From positions 2,852,001 to 2,916,000 of the forward strand of contig JAIQDT010000061.1 of NCBI GenBank assembly GCA_021521415.1: DNA of 64,000 nt. Direction: 5' to 3'. Below the pieces are notes generated by a model. The model did not search any database. It was given only the letters and a program-made list of their open reading frames with translations, and was not told the origin of the DNA. Of this stretch, positions 34,245 to 45,640 are shown in pieces. Positions within the stretch are counted from its first letter, which is position 1. Every line of letters starts with the position of its first letter. This DNA is from Bidens hawaiensis. Lineage: Eukaryota > Streptophyta > Magnoliopsida > Asterales > Asteraceae. The translations under genes and the position numbers were made by a program.

Positions 34245-34492
34245 AAGGTATTCATTCACTCCCACACGCTATAAGAAATTACTTGTATTCGTACTTTCCG
34301 ATCAGTACGATACTTATTCTCACACTGGATGGTGGTTACGGGAACACCCGCAATCGTGTCCTTCGCGTGACTAGAATCACGGTGTTCTATTTTGTAGGCA
34401 TCTTGCAGGAATCTGACCTTATCATACTCAGTGAACTCACACTTAGGGAAAACTCAGATCTGAACTATCCAGTTCGATTTAGTGTTTCTTCA
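34245..34492 (+). mobile_element. Tat element, truncated 5' LTR
   Basis: Aligns with 59139-59384: shared AAGGTATTCATT, CGATCAGTACGATACTTATT, GGCATCTTGCAGGAATCTGA, and the end TAGTGTTTCTTCA. The missing part includes the TATA box that is visible in the 3' LTR at about 59114. The left edge abuts the permease pseudogene. Confidence 0.85.
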
Positions 34493-34516
34493 TTGGCACC
34501 ATCCGGTTTCTGCTAG
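34493..34516 (+). promoter_or_regulatory. Degenerate primer-binding site of the Tat element
   Basis: Directly after the LTR comes TTGGCACCATCCGG, resembling the TTGGCGCCGTCTG-type PBS usual in Tat elements but with changed bases. The assignment is by position and similarity only. Confidence 0.5.
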
Positions 34517-34555
34517 AATTTACGGTTTTTTGAATGTTTTTTGGTGATCTGAAAG

Positions 34556-34879
34556 ATGAGTCAAAACCAGCCATTGCCGACGGTTACTCCGGTGACAAGC
34601 CGACTGGTTGAAACCTTTGAAGATCCAGTCCTTGAAATAGGACAATTAATGGTTGAATCGTTCCTGAACAATCGAGCTCTGGTTCTGGTTGATAGAGCCA
34701 GAGAGTTCCCCAGATTTGATGATATTGCACCACATCGGAGCAATAGGGTTCCGATTCTGGAAGACGAAGCCGGAAAAATTCCCAGGTTTGAAGACGTTGA
34801 ACCTCGCCGTAGCACTCGGATTCTGGTTCTGGAAGACATAACCGGAGAATTTCCCAGATTTGACGGTGACGAAACATGA
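34556..34879 (+). pseudogene. Tat gag N-terminal frame with three 24-residue repeats
   Basis: 107-aa open frame beginning MSQNQPLPTVTPV shortly after the PBS. Residues 40-107 are three tandem 24-residue units built on R-x-L-V-L-E-D-x-x-G-E-F-P-R-F-(D/E)-D, from 34673 to 34876, the last incomplete. A stop (TGA) separates it from the main gag frame that continues downstream. This is probably the variable N-terminus of gag; the repeat is unusual and has no known function. Confidence 0.65.
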
Positions 34880-34951
34880 GTTCGTTACCAAACCAAATCT
34901 GGAAAAACTACACTAACTCCTGATGAGTGGTACCAGAAGGAACAGCAGAGG

Positions 34952-35920
34952 TTGAAGGAAGAATATGACAGAAGGGTGAAGTATAACCATATACAAGAAA
35001 GAACGCTGACGTATGACTCGTCATCTCCTTCAACTCCACCAACCATCCGTCACAATCATCTTAACCTAAAAGTGGAACATGTCCTGTTGGCCGTCAGCCA
35101 GAAGGAAGTCATGTCAGAGGTCGTCCAGCCTAGCGGGTGCCATCCCGTAAGGTCATGTATGATCAGAGTTAATGCTTTCCAGGGACAGAAAGATGTTACT
35201 TATCATGATGAAGGATATGCAAGTGACGACAGTCGCGTATACGGTAGGGAGGGCACCAGCCGTCTGCGGACGCCGGTTAAGCACACTGAATGCTGCAGTG
35301 ATGCTGAGGATGACTTCACCAAACCCTACCGACCTACTCCTTTCGCTGAAAAATCTAAATTCATCCCCCGCATCGTTACCGCCCCATTCTCCATGAATTT
35401 CAAAATACCAAGCAAATTAGGGAAGTATAACGGGATGACTGGTCCAAGTGATCACCTGTTAAAATTTACTGTAGTTGGAGGGGAAAGCGGGTGGACGCTA
35501 CCTTATTGGTGCCACACGTTCGCCCTAACCCTAACTGGGGCAGCAAGGGAATGGTTTGAGAAGCTTCCCGACGGTCAAATAAAGAGTTGGGATGACCTTG
35601 TAGCTAACATCCCACAACACTTCAGCCAGCAGCGCAAGCACACACGCGATCCTTTAGAGATCCTAAACGTGGTTCGCCACGATAATGAATCTACTGGAAA
35701 ATTTATCACCAGGATCAACAATGAGAGTTTGAACATTAGGGGTATAAGTGAATATATGCTAATGGGAGCGTTTAGGCAGAATGTGCGGAGTAATGATATG
35801 ATCCGTTGCCTAACGGGAAGGGACGAAATTCCCAAAACCTGGGATGGGATCATGTCTGCAGCCAAAGTCTTCTCGGCTGCTGAAAACTCTTGGGACGAGA
35901 AACACCAAAGCCACAGGTGA
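34952..35920 (+). pseudogene. gag: Tat gag (capsid region)
   Basis: Open 322-aa stretch. Residues about 130-320 carry the Tat-type retrotransposon gag domain: PFSMNFKIPSKLGKYNGMTG, then CHTFALTLTGAAREWFEKLP, then SWDDLVANIPQHFSQQRKH. The frame breaks at 35920 and continues in another frame to 36168 (KTLAKILTTENIEF, the conserved block before the zinc-knuckle region). Around 36181-36230 a C-x-FHDDIG-x(4)-C motif marks the zinc-knuckle-like end of gag. It forms the capsid in active relatives; here it is interrupted and inactive. Confidence 0.82.
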
Positions 35921-36420
35921 AGACGAAAAATAAGAATGCTCATCCCCAGAAAGAGGAAAGAGGCTCGATCTGGTCAAGGATCCAGCCTCCTGAGGCATCC
36001 TCCAAGCTGTTTGACGCCAGATCATTAATTGGTCGAAAGCCGAAAGATCGTAAGTTTGGAAAGCATGAACAACAAAAATGGACCTGTCTGAAGACTCTGG
36101 CTAAAATCTTGACTACGGAGAACATTGAGTTCAGGAAACCACAACCAGTAACCAGGCCGGTGACCTAGACTTGAATAAGCGTTGCATGTTTCACGATGAT
36201 ATTGGACCTGACACCAATGAATGTGTGAGCCTGAAAAAAGAAATAGAGTCCGAAATCAAGTCTGGCAAACTTGAGCATTTATTGAAAAATGTATGACAAG
36301 GTCCGCGGAAACAAGTAGCTCCCGCGGAAAAGGGTTCGCCGAAAAAGCAGATTAAAGACCTGAATGCCCACATGATTCAGGGCGGACCCGTTCGTAGAAA
36401 CAAGTAGACGAAGATCAATG

Positions 36421-36757
36421 ATGATGAATGGACAAGTGAGCCAGTTGTTTTTCCAAAAGTAAAAGGGGGTCCATGTATGAAACAGCCCTTGATTATTGCA
36501 GCGTTGTTCGAACATTATAGGTCTCAGTACGTCTTCTTTGACACCGGGAACATGTATGATTTTATGTACGAACAATGCTTTGCACAGTTGGAGGAGGAAG
36601 ACAAAGCACATTTAAAGCTTGTCCGCGCCCCTGTCTCTGGGTTCGGATATGAGGTCATGCATCCTAAAGGGGTCATAACATTTCCAGTCACACTTAGTGG
36701 CCGAACTCATACAGGACAGAAGACGTTGAGTTCTTAGTCCTTCCCGCGAGGTCCAAA
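36421..36757 (+). pseudogene. Tat protease remnant
   Basis: The best frame is 36477-36737. It carries VFFDTGNMYDFMYEQCF, corresponding to the Tat retropepsin VLVDGGSSADIMYEHCF-type active-site block, with the catalytic Asp in a D-T-G context. Later GVITFPVTLSG fits the flap/strand region. It stops at a TAG just before the DIILG-like end of the domain, which continues in another frame at about 36757. Confidence 0.7.
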
Positions 36758-36769
36758 CATGATATCATT

Positions 36770-37757
36770 TTGGGGTGTGAAGCGATTGGTGATTTCAATG
36801 CCAATCCTTCGACAGCGCATAGGGCAGTCAGCGTACCTAAAAGGACCGGGATAGCCATAATCAGGGTGAACAAACACCACTTCACAACGAAGGGGTCGAA
36901 AACCGCAAAATTTCCCAAGAACATGGCACGGACTGAGCCAAAGAAATGTGTTGTTAATCCAAAGTATCTGGAACAGACTGTTACCAGTGGAGCAACCATT
37001 TCAGAAACGGTGCGAGTCTTCCTAAAACAGTTGTTGGTTAGGAACGTGGATATCTTTGCTTGGACACCATCAGACATGACTGGTGTTCCAAGAGAAATAT
37101 CTAAACATCGGCTGAGGGTTAATCCTGCTTACACGACGATTGTACAGAAGAAAAGAAAGATGGGGCCTGAGCAGACTAAAGCCATGAACGAACAAGTTCA
37201 AGATTTATTGCACGTGGGGATCATTCGCGAGATCCAATACCAAACTTGGGTGGCAAACCTTGTAATGGTTCTCAAGAGTAATGGCTCATGGCGCATGTGT
37301 ATAGACTTCTGGGATCTTAACAAAGCTTGCCAAAAGACTTTTATCCACTCCCGAAAATTGATTTGAAGGTCGATGCAGTAGCACCCTTCAAGTTCAAGTG
37401 CTTCTTAGATGCCTATAAATGGTATCACTAGATTTGGATGGCTGCTCATGACGAGGATAAGACAGAACTCCAAACTGATCGTGTTACTTTCTGCTACAAA
37501 ATGATGCCGTTTGGCTTGAAGAACGAGGGAGCTATATACCAGCGTTTGATGGATAACATATTCCGGGAGCAGATTGGCAAGAATATGCAAGTCCACATGG
37601 ATGACCTAGTAATCAAAAGCGTTGAGGAAGACCAGATGTTGAGAGATATTGAAGATGTCTTCTCCACGCTGAGGAAGATCAATATGAAACTTAATCCGAC
37701 AAAGTGTTCGCTTGGCATGGAAGAGGTAAATTCTTAGGCGTAATAGTGATAGGGAAG
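36770..37757 (+). pseudogene. Tat reverse transcriptase, N-terminal and palm part
   Basis: 36770-37366 contains the pre-RT linker and finger region (MGPEQTKAMNEQVQDLL, NGSWRMCIDFWDLNKAC). After a frameshift, 37438-37735 continues with MPFGLKNEGAIYQRLMDNIF and the active-site box VHMDDLVIKS, where the usual Y of YVDD is H but both Asp remain. The gene is cut at 37757 by Athila element 2. The rest resumes at 45641 in the matching part of the protein, so the insertion is inside RT. Frameshifts and stops make it inactive. Confidence 0.88.
37753..37757. repeat. Target-site duplication GGAAG, left copy
   Basis: Direct repeat GGAAG flanks Athila element 2; the right copy is at 45636-45640. Five bases is the standard length for Ty3/gypsy integration. 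Confidence 0.93.
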
Positions 37758-39530
37758 TGATGTGTGTCTAATGACCCTATAAAAATGACCCTCACAACTA
37801 AGCTTTAATATTAAAACGAAAATCCTAAAACCACACACAACCAGCAAGTGTACCGATCGCAAGTAGTATAGACTTAGGAAGTCCGAGTATCGAACACGTG
37901 GACACGTCAGAACGCTAAAGATCACTAACCCTAGACAAGACCTACCTTAAAATAATATTATATTGATTTTTGATTTCTTTTAACTTAACTGAACTAACTT
38001 GATTAACTAAGAAAACTTACCAAAAATAGAAAACTTAACGGAAAACTAACTGAGTTGACTTCGGGTGGAGAAAAACGTCTACCTAGGTCTGAATCAAATT
38101 GTAGGCCTAACAAGCTAATGGATTGAATGATATATAGACATCGGTCCCTAAAGATGACATGACTAAGGATCGCTCGGGCTCACTGGATTACCTCTCGGTC
38201 TCACACAACAAACCCTAACTACTCAAAATCGGCTAAAACGACCAAACCGGGAAACAATTGCTAACGTGTTCTAATGCTAGATCACCTCTCGGTCTCACCA
38301 ACACTCGACCCTAATGGTAATGAATACTACACAACCAAGGATAGAGGAACAATTCAACTTAAACCAAAATAGATCAACTAGTCGCTCAAAACACCTAAAC
38401 CTAACAAGAAACGAACTCGCTCTCGCGCAATCCTTATTCTAGCATGCAAAGGCAATGAGACAACCCTAACTTCTTATCACCTCTCGGTCTCAAAGAAGGT
38501 GTCTAACCGCTGTACATAATCCAAATAATCACGCAACAAAACCCTACGGTGGTACCTACCGCAAACAAACCCTAAACACAAAGTCTAGAATCAAACAATG
38601 CACCGATCAATCAATACAAAACTAATCAACCGACGCACGGGGTTTATGCAATAAATCACCAAAATTTCCAGCCCTTAAACACAACCTATTTCATGTCTAA
38701 ATAAAACTTTACAATAGCAATTCAAGTCCATTAATCAAACAATCCATTAAACTCATCAAAACTCAACAATTTTCATCTTCCCTAGGTAGAACTAACAAGA
38801 TTAGCCAAGCATAATTTTTGGACAGCAGCTAATGATCAAATAAAACATCATAAAACTCCTACTAATCATCTCAAATATCATTCAACAATCAACAATACTC
38901 ATAAACAATTCAATCTATCAATCAATTGCAAAAACTAGTAAACAATTGAACAAGATAATCAATGTAATGAAGAATGTGAAAAAATGAAGGATATTTGATG
39001 AATTCCCGGCGGTTCCTTGCTGTGTAAACTGATGTCGAACCTTCCCGAGGCTAGATTCTTGTGTATTCTTCCTTCCCTAGTCGTCACACGATCAAACCCT
39101 AGCCGAACAACACTTTTTTTCTTTTCTTTTCTTCCTGCTGCTGCTGTTGGCTGCTGTTGTGCTGCTGTTGGCTGCTGTTGTGCTGCTGTTGATGCTGTTG
39201 TGCTGCTATTGCTTGCTGTTGTTGCTGCTAAATCCGATCAGCAACCCTCTTTTGGCTCATTAGGGTTTTATTTTTTTATATAATATAATATAATATGGTC
39301 TTGGGCCTCCATGATGCATACGGGTCGGGCCTTGAGCTTTGTTTTGAACTTGTATGCGTAAAAGGCTCGTAGAATGCTCGAAAAGTCCCGGTTTTCTTCT
39401 TTCTTTCACCCAACACCTACAAGATTAATAAATGTATGTAAAACCTATCTAAAACGAGTAAAAACACATAAAATATAATATATTACGTAGATAAAAGTTG
39501 CGGAAAATACGTGTGTTTTACAACACATCA
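37758..39530 (-). mobile_element. Athila element 2, left (3') LTR (1,773 bp)
   Basis: Starts TGATGTGTGTCTAATGACC and ends TTTTACAACACATCA. Next to it, on the minus strand, the polypurine tract reads AAGTGTGGGGATATT. The CTG-rich tract is at 39134-39228. Confidence 0.95.
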
Positions 39531-41149
39531 AATATCCCCACACTTAAGACTTTTTCGTCCCTGAAAAAGAATACTACACAGGATCATATCCGAGTTTTAA
39601 CCGACAACTCTTGGTTTTATTTATTTATTATTATTATTAACATATATTTTTTCTTTTTAAAGTATTATAACAAGTACCCTGTTACCCCTTCCAACTTTCA
39701 CCTAATATGCCAGATCAGGTCGATTGCCGGTATTGCTGTCCACCTTAAACCCATGCCCCTAATACTTACCAAGGCAAATAAGGTGTGACGATTCTATTAA
39801 TTTGTATGACTAAGTGGAACCCACACCTAAAAGCCTTGCTGCCACTTCACCAATTCCATTATGGTTTTACCAGGCCGAGCCACCCCAACTTGACTTAAAC
39901 CTTTTGCCACATGATTAAAACATTTCAACTCAAATACAACCTATAAACTCTAGCTTGGTCAAGATCGACCGACAGTAGTTTCCTTCATGGTGGTTTTGAT
40001 TTAAAATAATTTTTTTTTCCTGCCATTTGGCTTTTTGCATTTTTATTATTTTTTTTTATTTTTATTTATTTATTTATTTTTTATATATACCATGTTGGAC
40101 GAAACTACAGAAATGCATCAAGGCTCAGGTCTGCTCCACCGCGCAATAGAGGGCCGAGCAAAACTGTCTTCTGCTAGCATCAACGTTCAGGTCTGCGCCA
40201 CCGCGCAACAAAGTACGGAGCTTCACAGGAATAGACACATATACAAAAGATTATACAAATAATATACAGACGATCATGTGACTCGAGGCTTGAGTATGAC
40301 CCGGCTTTTCATTCCAGTCCTGTCACGAGCTTAGTTAAACAAACAAAACCCCTAAGATGTTTCCCACTATAGTCAGGCCATTTAAAAGGTTCAATTAGGT
40401 CTACAACCAAACCGTCCTTTCATTCTCAAAGGCTGAGCCTACCGACACACGATTACTGAGTCTAAACCGTTCGGTTACCATACATTACGTGCGGGTTTAA
40501 TGGGCACTGTTCTTATTTATTATATATATATGTGTTGAAAACACCACGAAGTTATAAAATAACCACTACTCGGTAATAATATCATCTCCTGTTTAACGTA
40601 GAGAAAACATATTTCAAGGGACAATTTTTCAAATTTTTTTTTCTTTTTTTTTTTAAATTTTTCTACAACTAAGCAAAATAAACCTCATCCCCACACTTAG
40701 AACAAAATCGTCCTCGATGAGTAAAAGGAAAAGAAATAAAATAAAATAAAAATAAAAATAAAACAGCAAATAAAAATAAAGTATACAAGACAAAAACAAA
40801 AGAACGGGTTACTCCCCTAGTTTGTGTGCAGAATCTTCAATAGCTGAGTAGTGTCCAAACGACCGTATAGTATTTCATTCGCGGCCGCAACCTCGGGAGA
40901 ACCTGTTCCAAGACGCCATCATAGCTACCATGCGCATAATATAACCTGCAAAAACTCAAAATCGCTCGCATGTAGCGGCATACAACACGGAAAATAAAAA
41001 CATAAACAAATAAACATATTTTTGTGTTTTTGGTTTTTATAATAATTTTTTTTTTCAAATAGACAAAACAAATAAACAGATAGCACACACAAATACAGAA
41101 ATACAAACTCTACAACTCGGGCAGTCTCCCGAGTGATGCATCCACATGT
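39531..41149 (-). other. Athila element 2, non-coding 3' region
   Basis: Counterpart of 25848-27422 in element 1, closely similar, with poly-T/A tracts (40041-40090, 40620-40660) and the same GCGCCACCGCGCAAC direct repeat (about 40135 and 40197). No env-like coding region is visible. Confidence 0.7.
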
Positions 41150-42363
41150 CTACATCTCGGAGAGTGAGTCAAGGTAGAATACCTCGACTGTCTGATCAGT
41201 CATCGGCTCGCCAATGTAGTGCATCAGTCCATAACCGTTCACCATTAACGTCCCGCCTTTGTCATTTATCTCAATAGTGCCATCCGGGAAAACCTCAGTA
41301 ATAATTAACGGACCTGACCAACGGGATCTCAACTTTCCCGGGAAAAAACTCAACCGGGAATTATACCATAAGACCATATCCCCACACTTGAACTGCTCAA
41401 TACCCTCTAACTTATGACCCTGCAGTTCCTTCACCTGCTGCTTATAACCATCTGAATGCGCGTAAGTATGGTCCTGTAACTCCTCCAACTCAAGCAACTG
41501 ATGAACACGATGATCTTCGGTAGGTAACTCAAAATCAAAGAAAGACGACTCAATGTCAACATCAGGGGGTGTTTAGTCAAGGCGACCATCTCAACCTCCG
41601 GGGTCTCCCTATCCAGGATATGTGTGGCTGAGGCGGGGCCTCCACCGGGATCACTGGAAAACTCCCCCACATGAGTCATGATCGTATCAATGAAGCATAG
41701 GGAGTCATCAGTCGATTTGGGATGCTTAGATGACTGTCGAACGTCAAACGTGACGTTTTCATCCCCGACTCGAAGGATCAGTTTGCTATCGCGAACATCG
41801 ATCAACGCATGTGCAGTGGCCAGAAAAGGTCTGCCCAAAATGAGTGGAACATTATCATCCTCATTCATGTCAAGAATAACGAAGTCCACCGGGAAAATGA
41901 ACTTACCAATGCGAATGAGCATGTTCTCAACAATCCCACGCGGATACTTCACAGAACGATCAGCAAGCTGGATACTCATCCTGGTAGGACTCGGTTCGCC
42001 TAAACCCAGCTTGCGATACACAGAATACGGCATGAGATTGATACTGGCACCCAGATCAGCCAGCACATGAACCATTGTATCATCACTCAAGGTGCAGGGA
42101 ATTATGAAACTCCCTGGATCGGCTCTCTTCTCTGGTAGCTTCCTCTGTAAGATTGCAGAGCAATTAGCACTCAGAGGGAGGGAAGCTACCTCAGCTAACT
42201 TCTCCTTATTCGAAAGAATATCCTTAAGGAACTTCGCCTGTTTAGGCATCTGATTGAGTGCCTCAAGGAATGGGATATTAAGGTAAAGCTGCTTCAGAAT
42301 ATCAAAGAATTTGGAGTTCTGCTCCTCATCTCTATCTCTACGGACTCTCCCGGGGTAAGGCAA
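41150..42363 (-). pseudogene. Athila element 2 protease plus integrase C-terminus, frameshifted
   Basis: Same layout as 27423-28637: the pre-protease linker, DLGASINLMP retropepsin motif and ILGRPFLATAHALIDV are in frame from 42363 down to about 41570. One G missing from a G-run near 41567 then shifts the frame. The integrase tail (YNSRLSFFPGKLRSRWSGPF) reads on in the other frame at 41150-41497. The protease-to-integrase-tail junction is at the same place as in element 1, so the deletion was inherited from a common ancestor. Confidence 0.9.
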
Positions 42364-43996
42364 TCGGGGTTTGTAAACTCTCGGTGGCTCGCTCGGTGAT
42401 TCCTATCTCTCGGCCTGTGCTGAACTCCCTGGGATGCTCCTCTGATGCACCTGGGCTGGCGGGGACTCCATCTGAATCTCCTAATCCACCTGCTCCTCTT
42501 CATCGACTGCAAGCTCCTCGACAACTCCTCCTCTAGATCTTTGCTGAATCATGGGCTCATCTCGTGCCCCTGCACCGCTCCTCGTCGTCACAGCCTTCAC
42601 GAGTCCTCTCGGGTTCTGCTCGGTATTACTCGGTAGCGTAACCTGCGGCCTCTCATTTAACCGACTGGCAATCTCCCCCATCTGCCGCTCGAGATCCTGA
42701 ATCGACGCTGCCTGATTCCTCATGAATTGCTCGTGCTCGCGGAACTTCTCCTGCGTCTCTTTGTGTCGGGAATCCCCTAGTGCCATGAGCTGTGACAACA
42801 TCTGTGTTTGTTGTGCCATCATCTCCTCCAATGTGGGCTTCTTCTCCCCACTGCTCGCTCCTTCGCCCGCATCCTGAAATAAACTCTGGCGTTGCTGAAA
42901 ACAGGACTGGTCGCCTCTTCTCCAGTTGGAGTTCTGATTTCCCCTCCATCCCGAATTATAAGAATTGAAAGAATTTGAGTTTCGGTTTGGATTTCCTATG
43001 AAGTCTACGGCCTCCTCCTGCGAACTGACTGGGCACTGAACGGTATCATGCCCCCCTCTGCAGATCTCACATAACTTGCTCTTCGTCTGCATGTCCTTTA
43101 CCATCTTCGCCAACTCCTCGACCTGTGCCGTCAGTGTGGTGGTGGTGTCCACCGAATGCATGCCTCGTGAGATGGAATCGACGGTCTTGCCTCCTCTGGC
43201 GGGTGGTCTCTGGTACCCATTCACAGCTAACCCGTTAAATAAGGCGATACACTCATCAGGGTCCTTAGTCGTCAACAAATTTCCTCCCGCCGCCGTGTCG
43301 AGCATACTCTGCTTCGCGTACGTCACTCCATTATAAAATTTCTCGACGACCGCCCAATCTTGCAAGCCGTGGTTCGGGCACAACGCTAATAGATTTTTGA
43401 ATCGCTCCCAGGTCTCGAAAACTCTCGGTATCCTCCATTTGAAAAGAATGTATCTGGTTACGCAAACGAGCGGCCTTAGCCCGAGGATCGTACTTCTCGA
43501 GAAATTGGGTCTGCATGGCAGCCCAAGTGGCTATGGAGCCCTGTGGGAGGGACTCGAGCCACAGACTCGCTTGATCAGCGAGAGAAAACAGAAAGACGCA
43601 GAGCTTAACGGCTTCTTCGGAAACGCCCGCAAGATGGAAAGTGTCGCAGATACGCACGATGCGGGTGAGATGAGAGTGCGGGTTCTCATGAAGCAACCCG
43701 TGAAACTGAGCAGAATGAGCAATGGTATTCAGAATGTTCGACGGGATCTGCCAGTTCGTAGCAACTCCAATGGCGGGTGGTGCGATGCTGGATCTCGTGC
43801 CAGCGTTGGCCGGTCAGGCCCGGTCCGCAACTGTCCTCCTCGGTGGAATGTCGCCCATGATCTTATCCTTATCTTCGGGGTCAACGGATGAAAAAGTGGA
43901 TGAAGGTGAAACGGGACAACGTCTCTTACGAAACTCTCTCTCTGGATCGGGAAATGCTTCCGTGTCGGGTGGACCTAGAGATTGAGTCTGTCGCAT
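42294..43996 (-). pseudogene. gag: Athila element 2 gag, broken
   Basis: Starts at 43996 like element 1 gag. A nonsense TGA at about 43816 replaces the CGA (Arg 61) of element 1, a CpG-to-TpG type change. A 2-bp loss near 43418 shifts the frame within the capsid domain, and a further stop (TAG for GAG) lies at 42481. The zinc-knuckle-like motif CEICRGGHDTVQC (C-x2-C-x3-H-x4-C) is intact. The coiled-coil/Gln-rich C-terminal part is also recognisable. Confidence 0.9.
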
Positions 43997-44124
43997 ATAA
44001 CTATAATTAGGAATAATATTATCTAAACTATTCTAACAAATAAGCAAAATAAAACAAAAATAATTACAAGTAGCAAAAAACATAAGTCCTAACTCGGATT
44101 GCTCTCAAAACGCCTAAAACCGTG

Positions 44125-44142
44125 TCACCGGCAACGGCGCCA
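44125..44142 (-). promoter_or_regulatory. Primer-binding site, tRNA-Asp type, one change
   Basis: Minus strand TGGCGCCGTTGCCGGTGA; element 1 has GGGGA at the end. It sits six bases from the LTR start at 44149. Confidence 0.9.
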
Positions 44143-44148
44143 AAAACT

Positions 44149-45635
44149 TGATGTGTGTCTAATGACCCTATAAAAATGACCCTCACAACTAAGCTTTAAT
44201 ATTAAAATGAAAATCCTAAAACCACACACAACCGGCAAGTGTACCGATCGCAAGTAGTATAGACTTAGGAAGTCCGAGTATCGAACACGTGGACACGTCA
44301 GAACGCTAAAGATCACTAACCCTAGACAAGACCAAACCGGGAAACAATTGCTAACGTGTTCTAATGCTAGATCACCTCTCGGTCTCACCAACACTCGACC
44401 CTAATGGTAATGAATACTACACAACCAAGGATAGAGGAACAATTCAACTTAAACCAAAATAGATCAACTAGTCGCTCAAAACACCTAAACCTGACAAGAA
44501 ACGAACTCGCTCTCGCGCAATCCTTATTCTAGCATGCAAAGGCAAGGAGACAACCCTAACTTCTTATCACCTCTCGGTCTCAAAGAAGGTGTCTAACCAC
44601 GGTACATAATCCAAATAATCACGCAACAAAACCCTACGGTGGTACCTACCGCAAACAAACCCTAAACACAAAGTCTAGAATCAAACAATGCACCGATCAA
44701 TCAATACAAAACTAATCAACCGATGCACGGGGTTTGTGCAATAAATCACCAAAATTTCCAGCCCTTAAACACAACCTATTTCATGTCTAAATCAAACTTT
44801 ACAATAGCAATTCAAGTCCATTAATCAAACAATCCATTAAACTCATCAAAACTCAACAATTTTCATCTTCCCTGGGTAGAACTAACAAGATTAGCCAAGC
44901 ATAATTTTTGGACAGCAGCTAATGATCAAATAAAACATCATAAAACTCCTACTAATCATCTCAAATATCATTCAACAATCAACAATACTCATAAACAATT
45001 CAATCTATCAATCAATTGCAAAAACTAGTAAACAATTGAACAAGATAATCAAAGTAATGAACAATGTGAAAAAATGAAGGATATATGATGAATTCTCGGC
45101 CGTTCCTTGCTGTGTAAACTGATGTAGAACTTTCCCGAGGCTAGATTCTTGTGTATTCTTCCTTCCCTAGCCGTCACACGATCAAACCCTAGCCGAACAA
45201 CACTTTTTTTCTTTTTTTTTCTTCCTGCTGCTATTGTTGGCTGCTGTTGTGCTGTTGTTGGCTGCTGTTGTGCTGCTGTTGATGCTGTTGTGCTGCTATT
45301 GCGTGCTGTTGTTGCTGCTAAATCCGATCAGCAGCCCTCTTTTGGCTCATTAGTGTTTTATTTTTTTATATAATATAATATAAAATAATATAATATAATA
45401 TGGTCTTGGGCCTCCATGATGCATACGGGTCGGGCCTTGAGCTTTGTTTTGAACTTGTATGCATAAAAGGCTCGTAGAATGCTCGAAAAGTCTCGGGTTT
45501 CTTCTTTCTTTCACCCAAAACCTATAAGATTAATAAATGTATGTAAAACCTATCTAAAACGAGTAAAAACACATTAAATATAATATATTACGTAGATAAA
45601 AGGTGCGGAAAATACGTGGGTTTTACAACACATCA
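44149..45635 (-). mobile_element. Athila element 2, right (5') LTR with 0.3-kb deletion
   Basis: Starts TGATGTGTGTCTAATGACC and ends ACAACACATCA. Compared with its partner LTR it lacks about 300 bp between CTAGACAAGAC and GACCAAACCGGG (near 44331). Both parental edges share GACC, so this was a microhomology-associated deletion after insertion. A longer ATAATATAATAT run is present at about 45370. Confidence 0.93.
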
Positions 45636-45640
45636 GGAAG

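Larger units (their letters stand above)
37758..45635 (-). mobile_element. Athila-derived non-autonomous element 2, inserted in Tat RT
   Basis: 7,878-bp minus-strand element with both termini TGATGTG...CACATCA and a perfect 5-bp target duplication GGAAG. Left (3') LTR 37758-39530, right (5') LTR 44149-45635, PBS 44125-44142. It has the same gag, protease and integrase-tail layout as element 1, with the same large deletion of RT/RNase H/integrase core. Its own gag and protease frames are broken, so it moved when a helper, or an intact relative, supplied proteins. Confidence 0.96.

Noticed and set aside
34081..34374. 97-aa frame taken as a small gene
   Set aside because: It joins a permease exon to the truncated Tat LTR; the second half matches the 3' LTR at 59139 onward and is non-coding there.
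36694..37077. 127-aa minus-strand frame over the Tat RT region
   Set aside because: It has no recognisable domain and overlaps plus-strand RT, whose motifs are clear.
45149..45373. Leucine/valine-rich frame over the CTG tract (also 31687, 39017)
   Set aside because: The peptide comes from the microsatellite, varies with its length and lies in LTRs without conserved coding signal.
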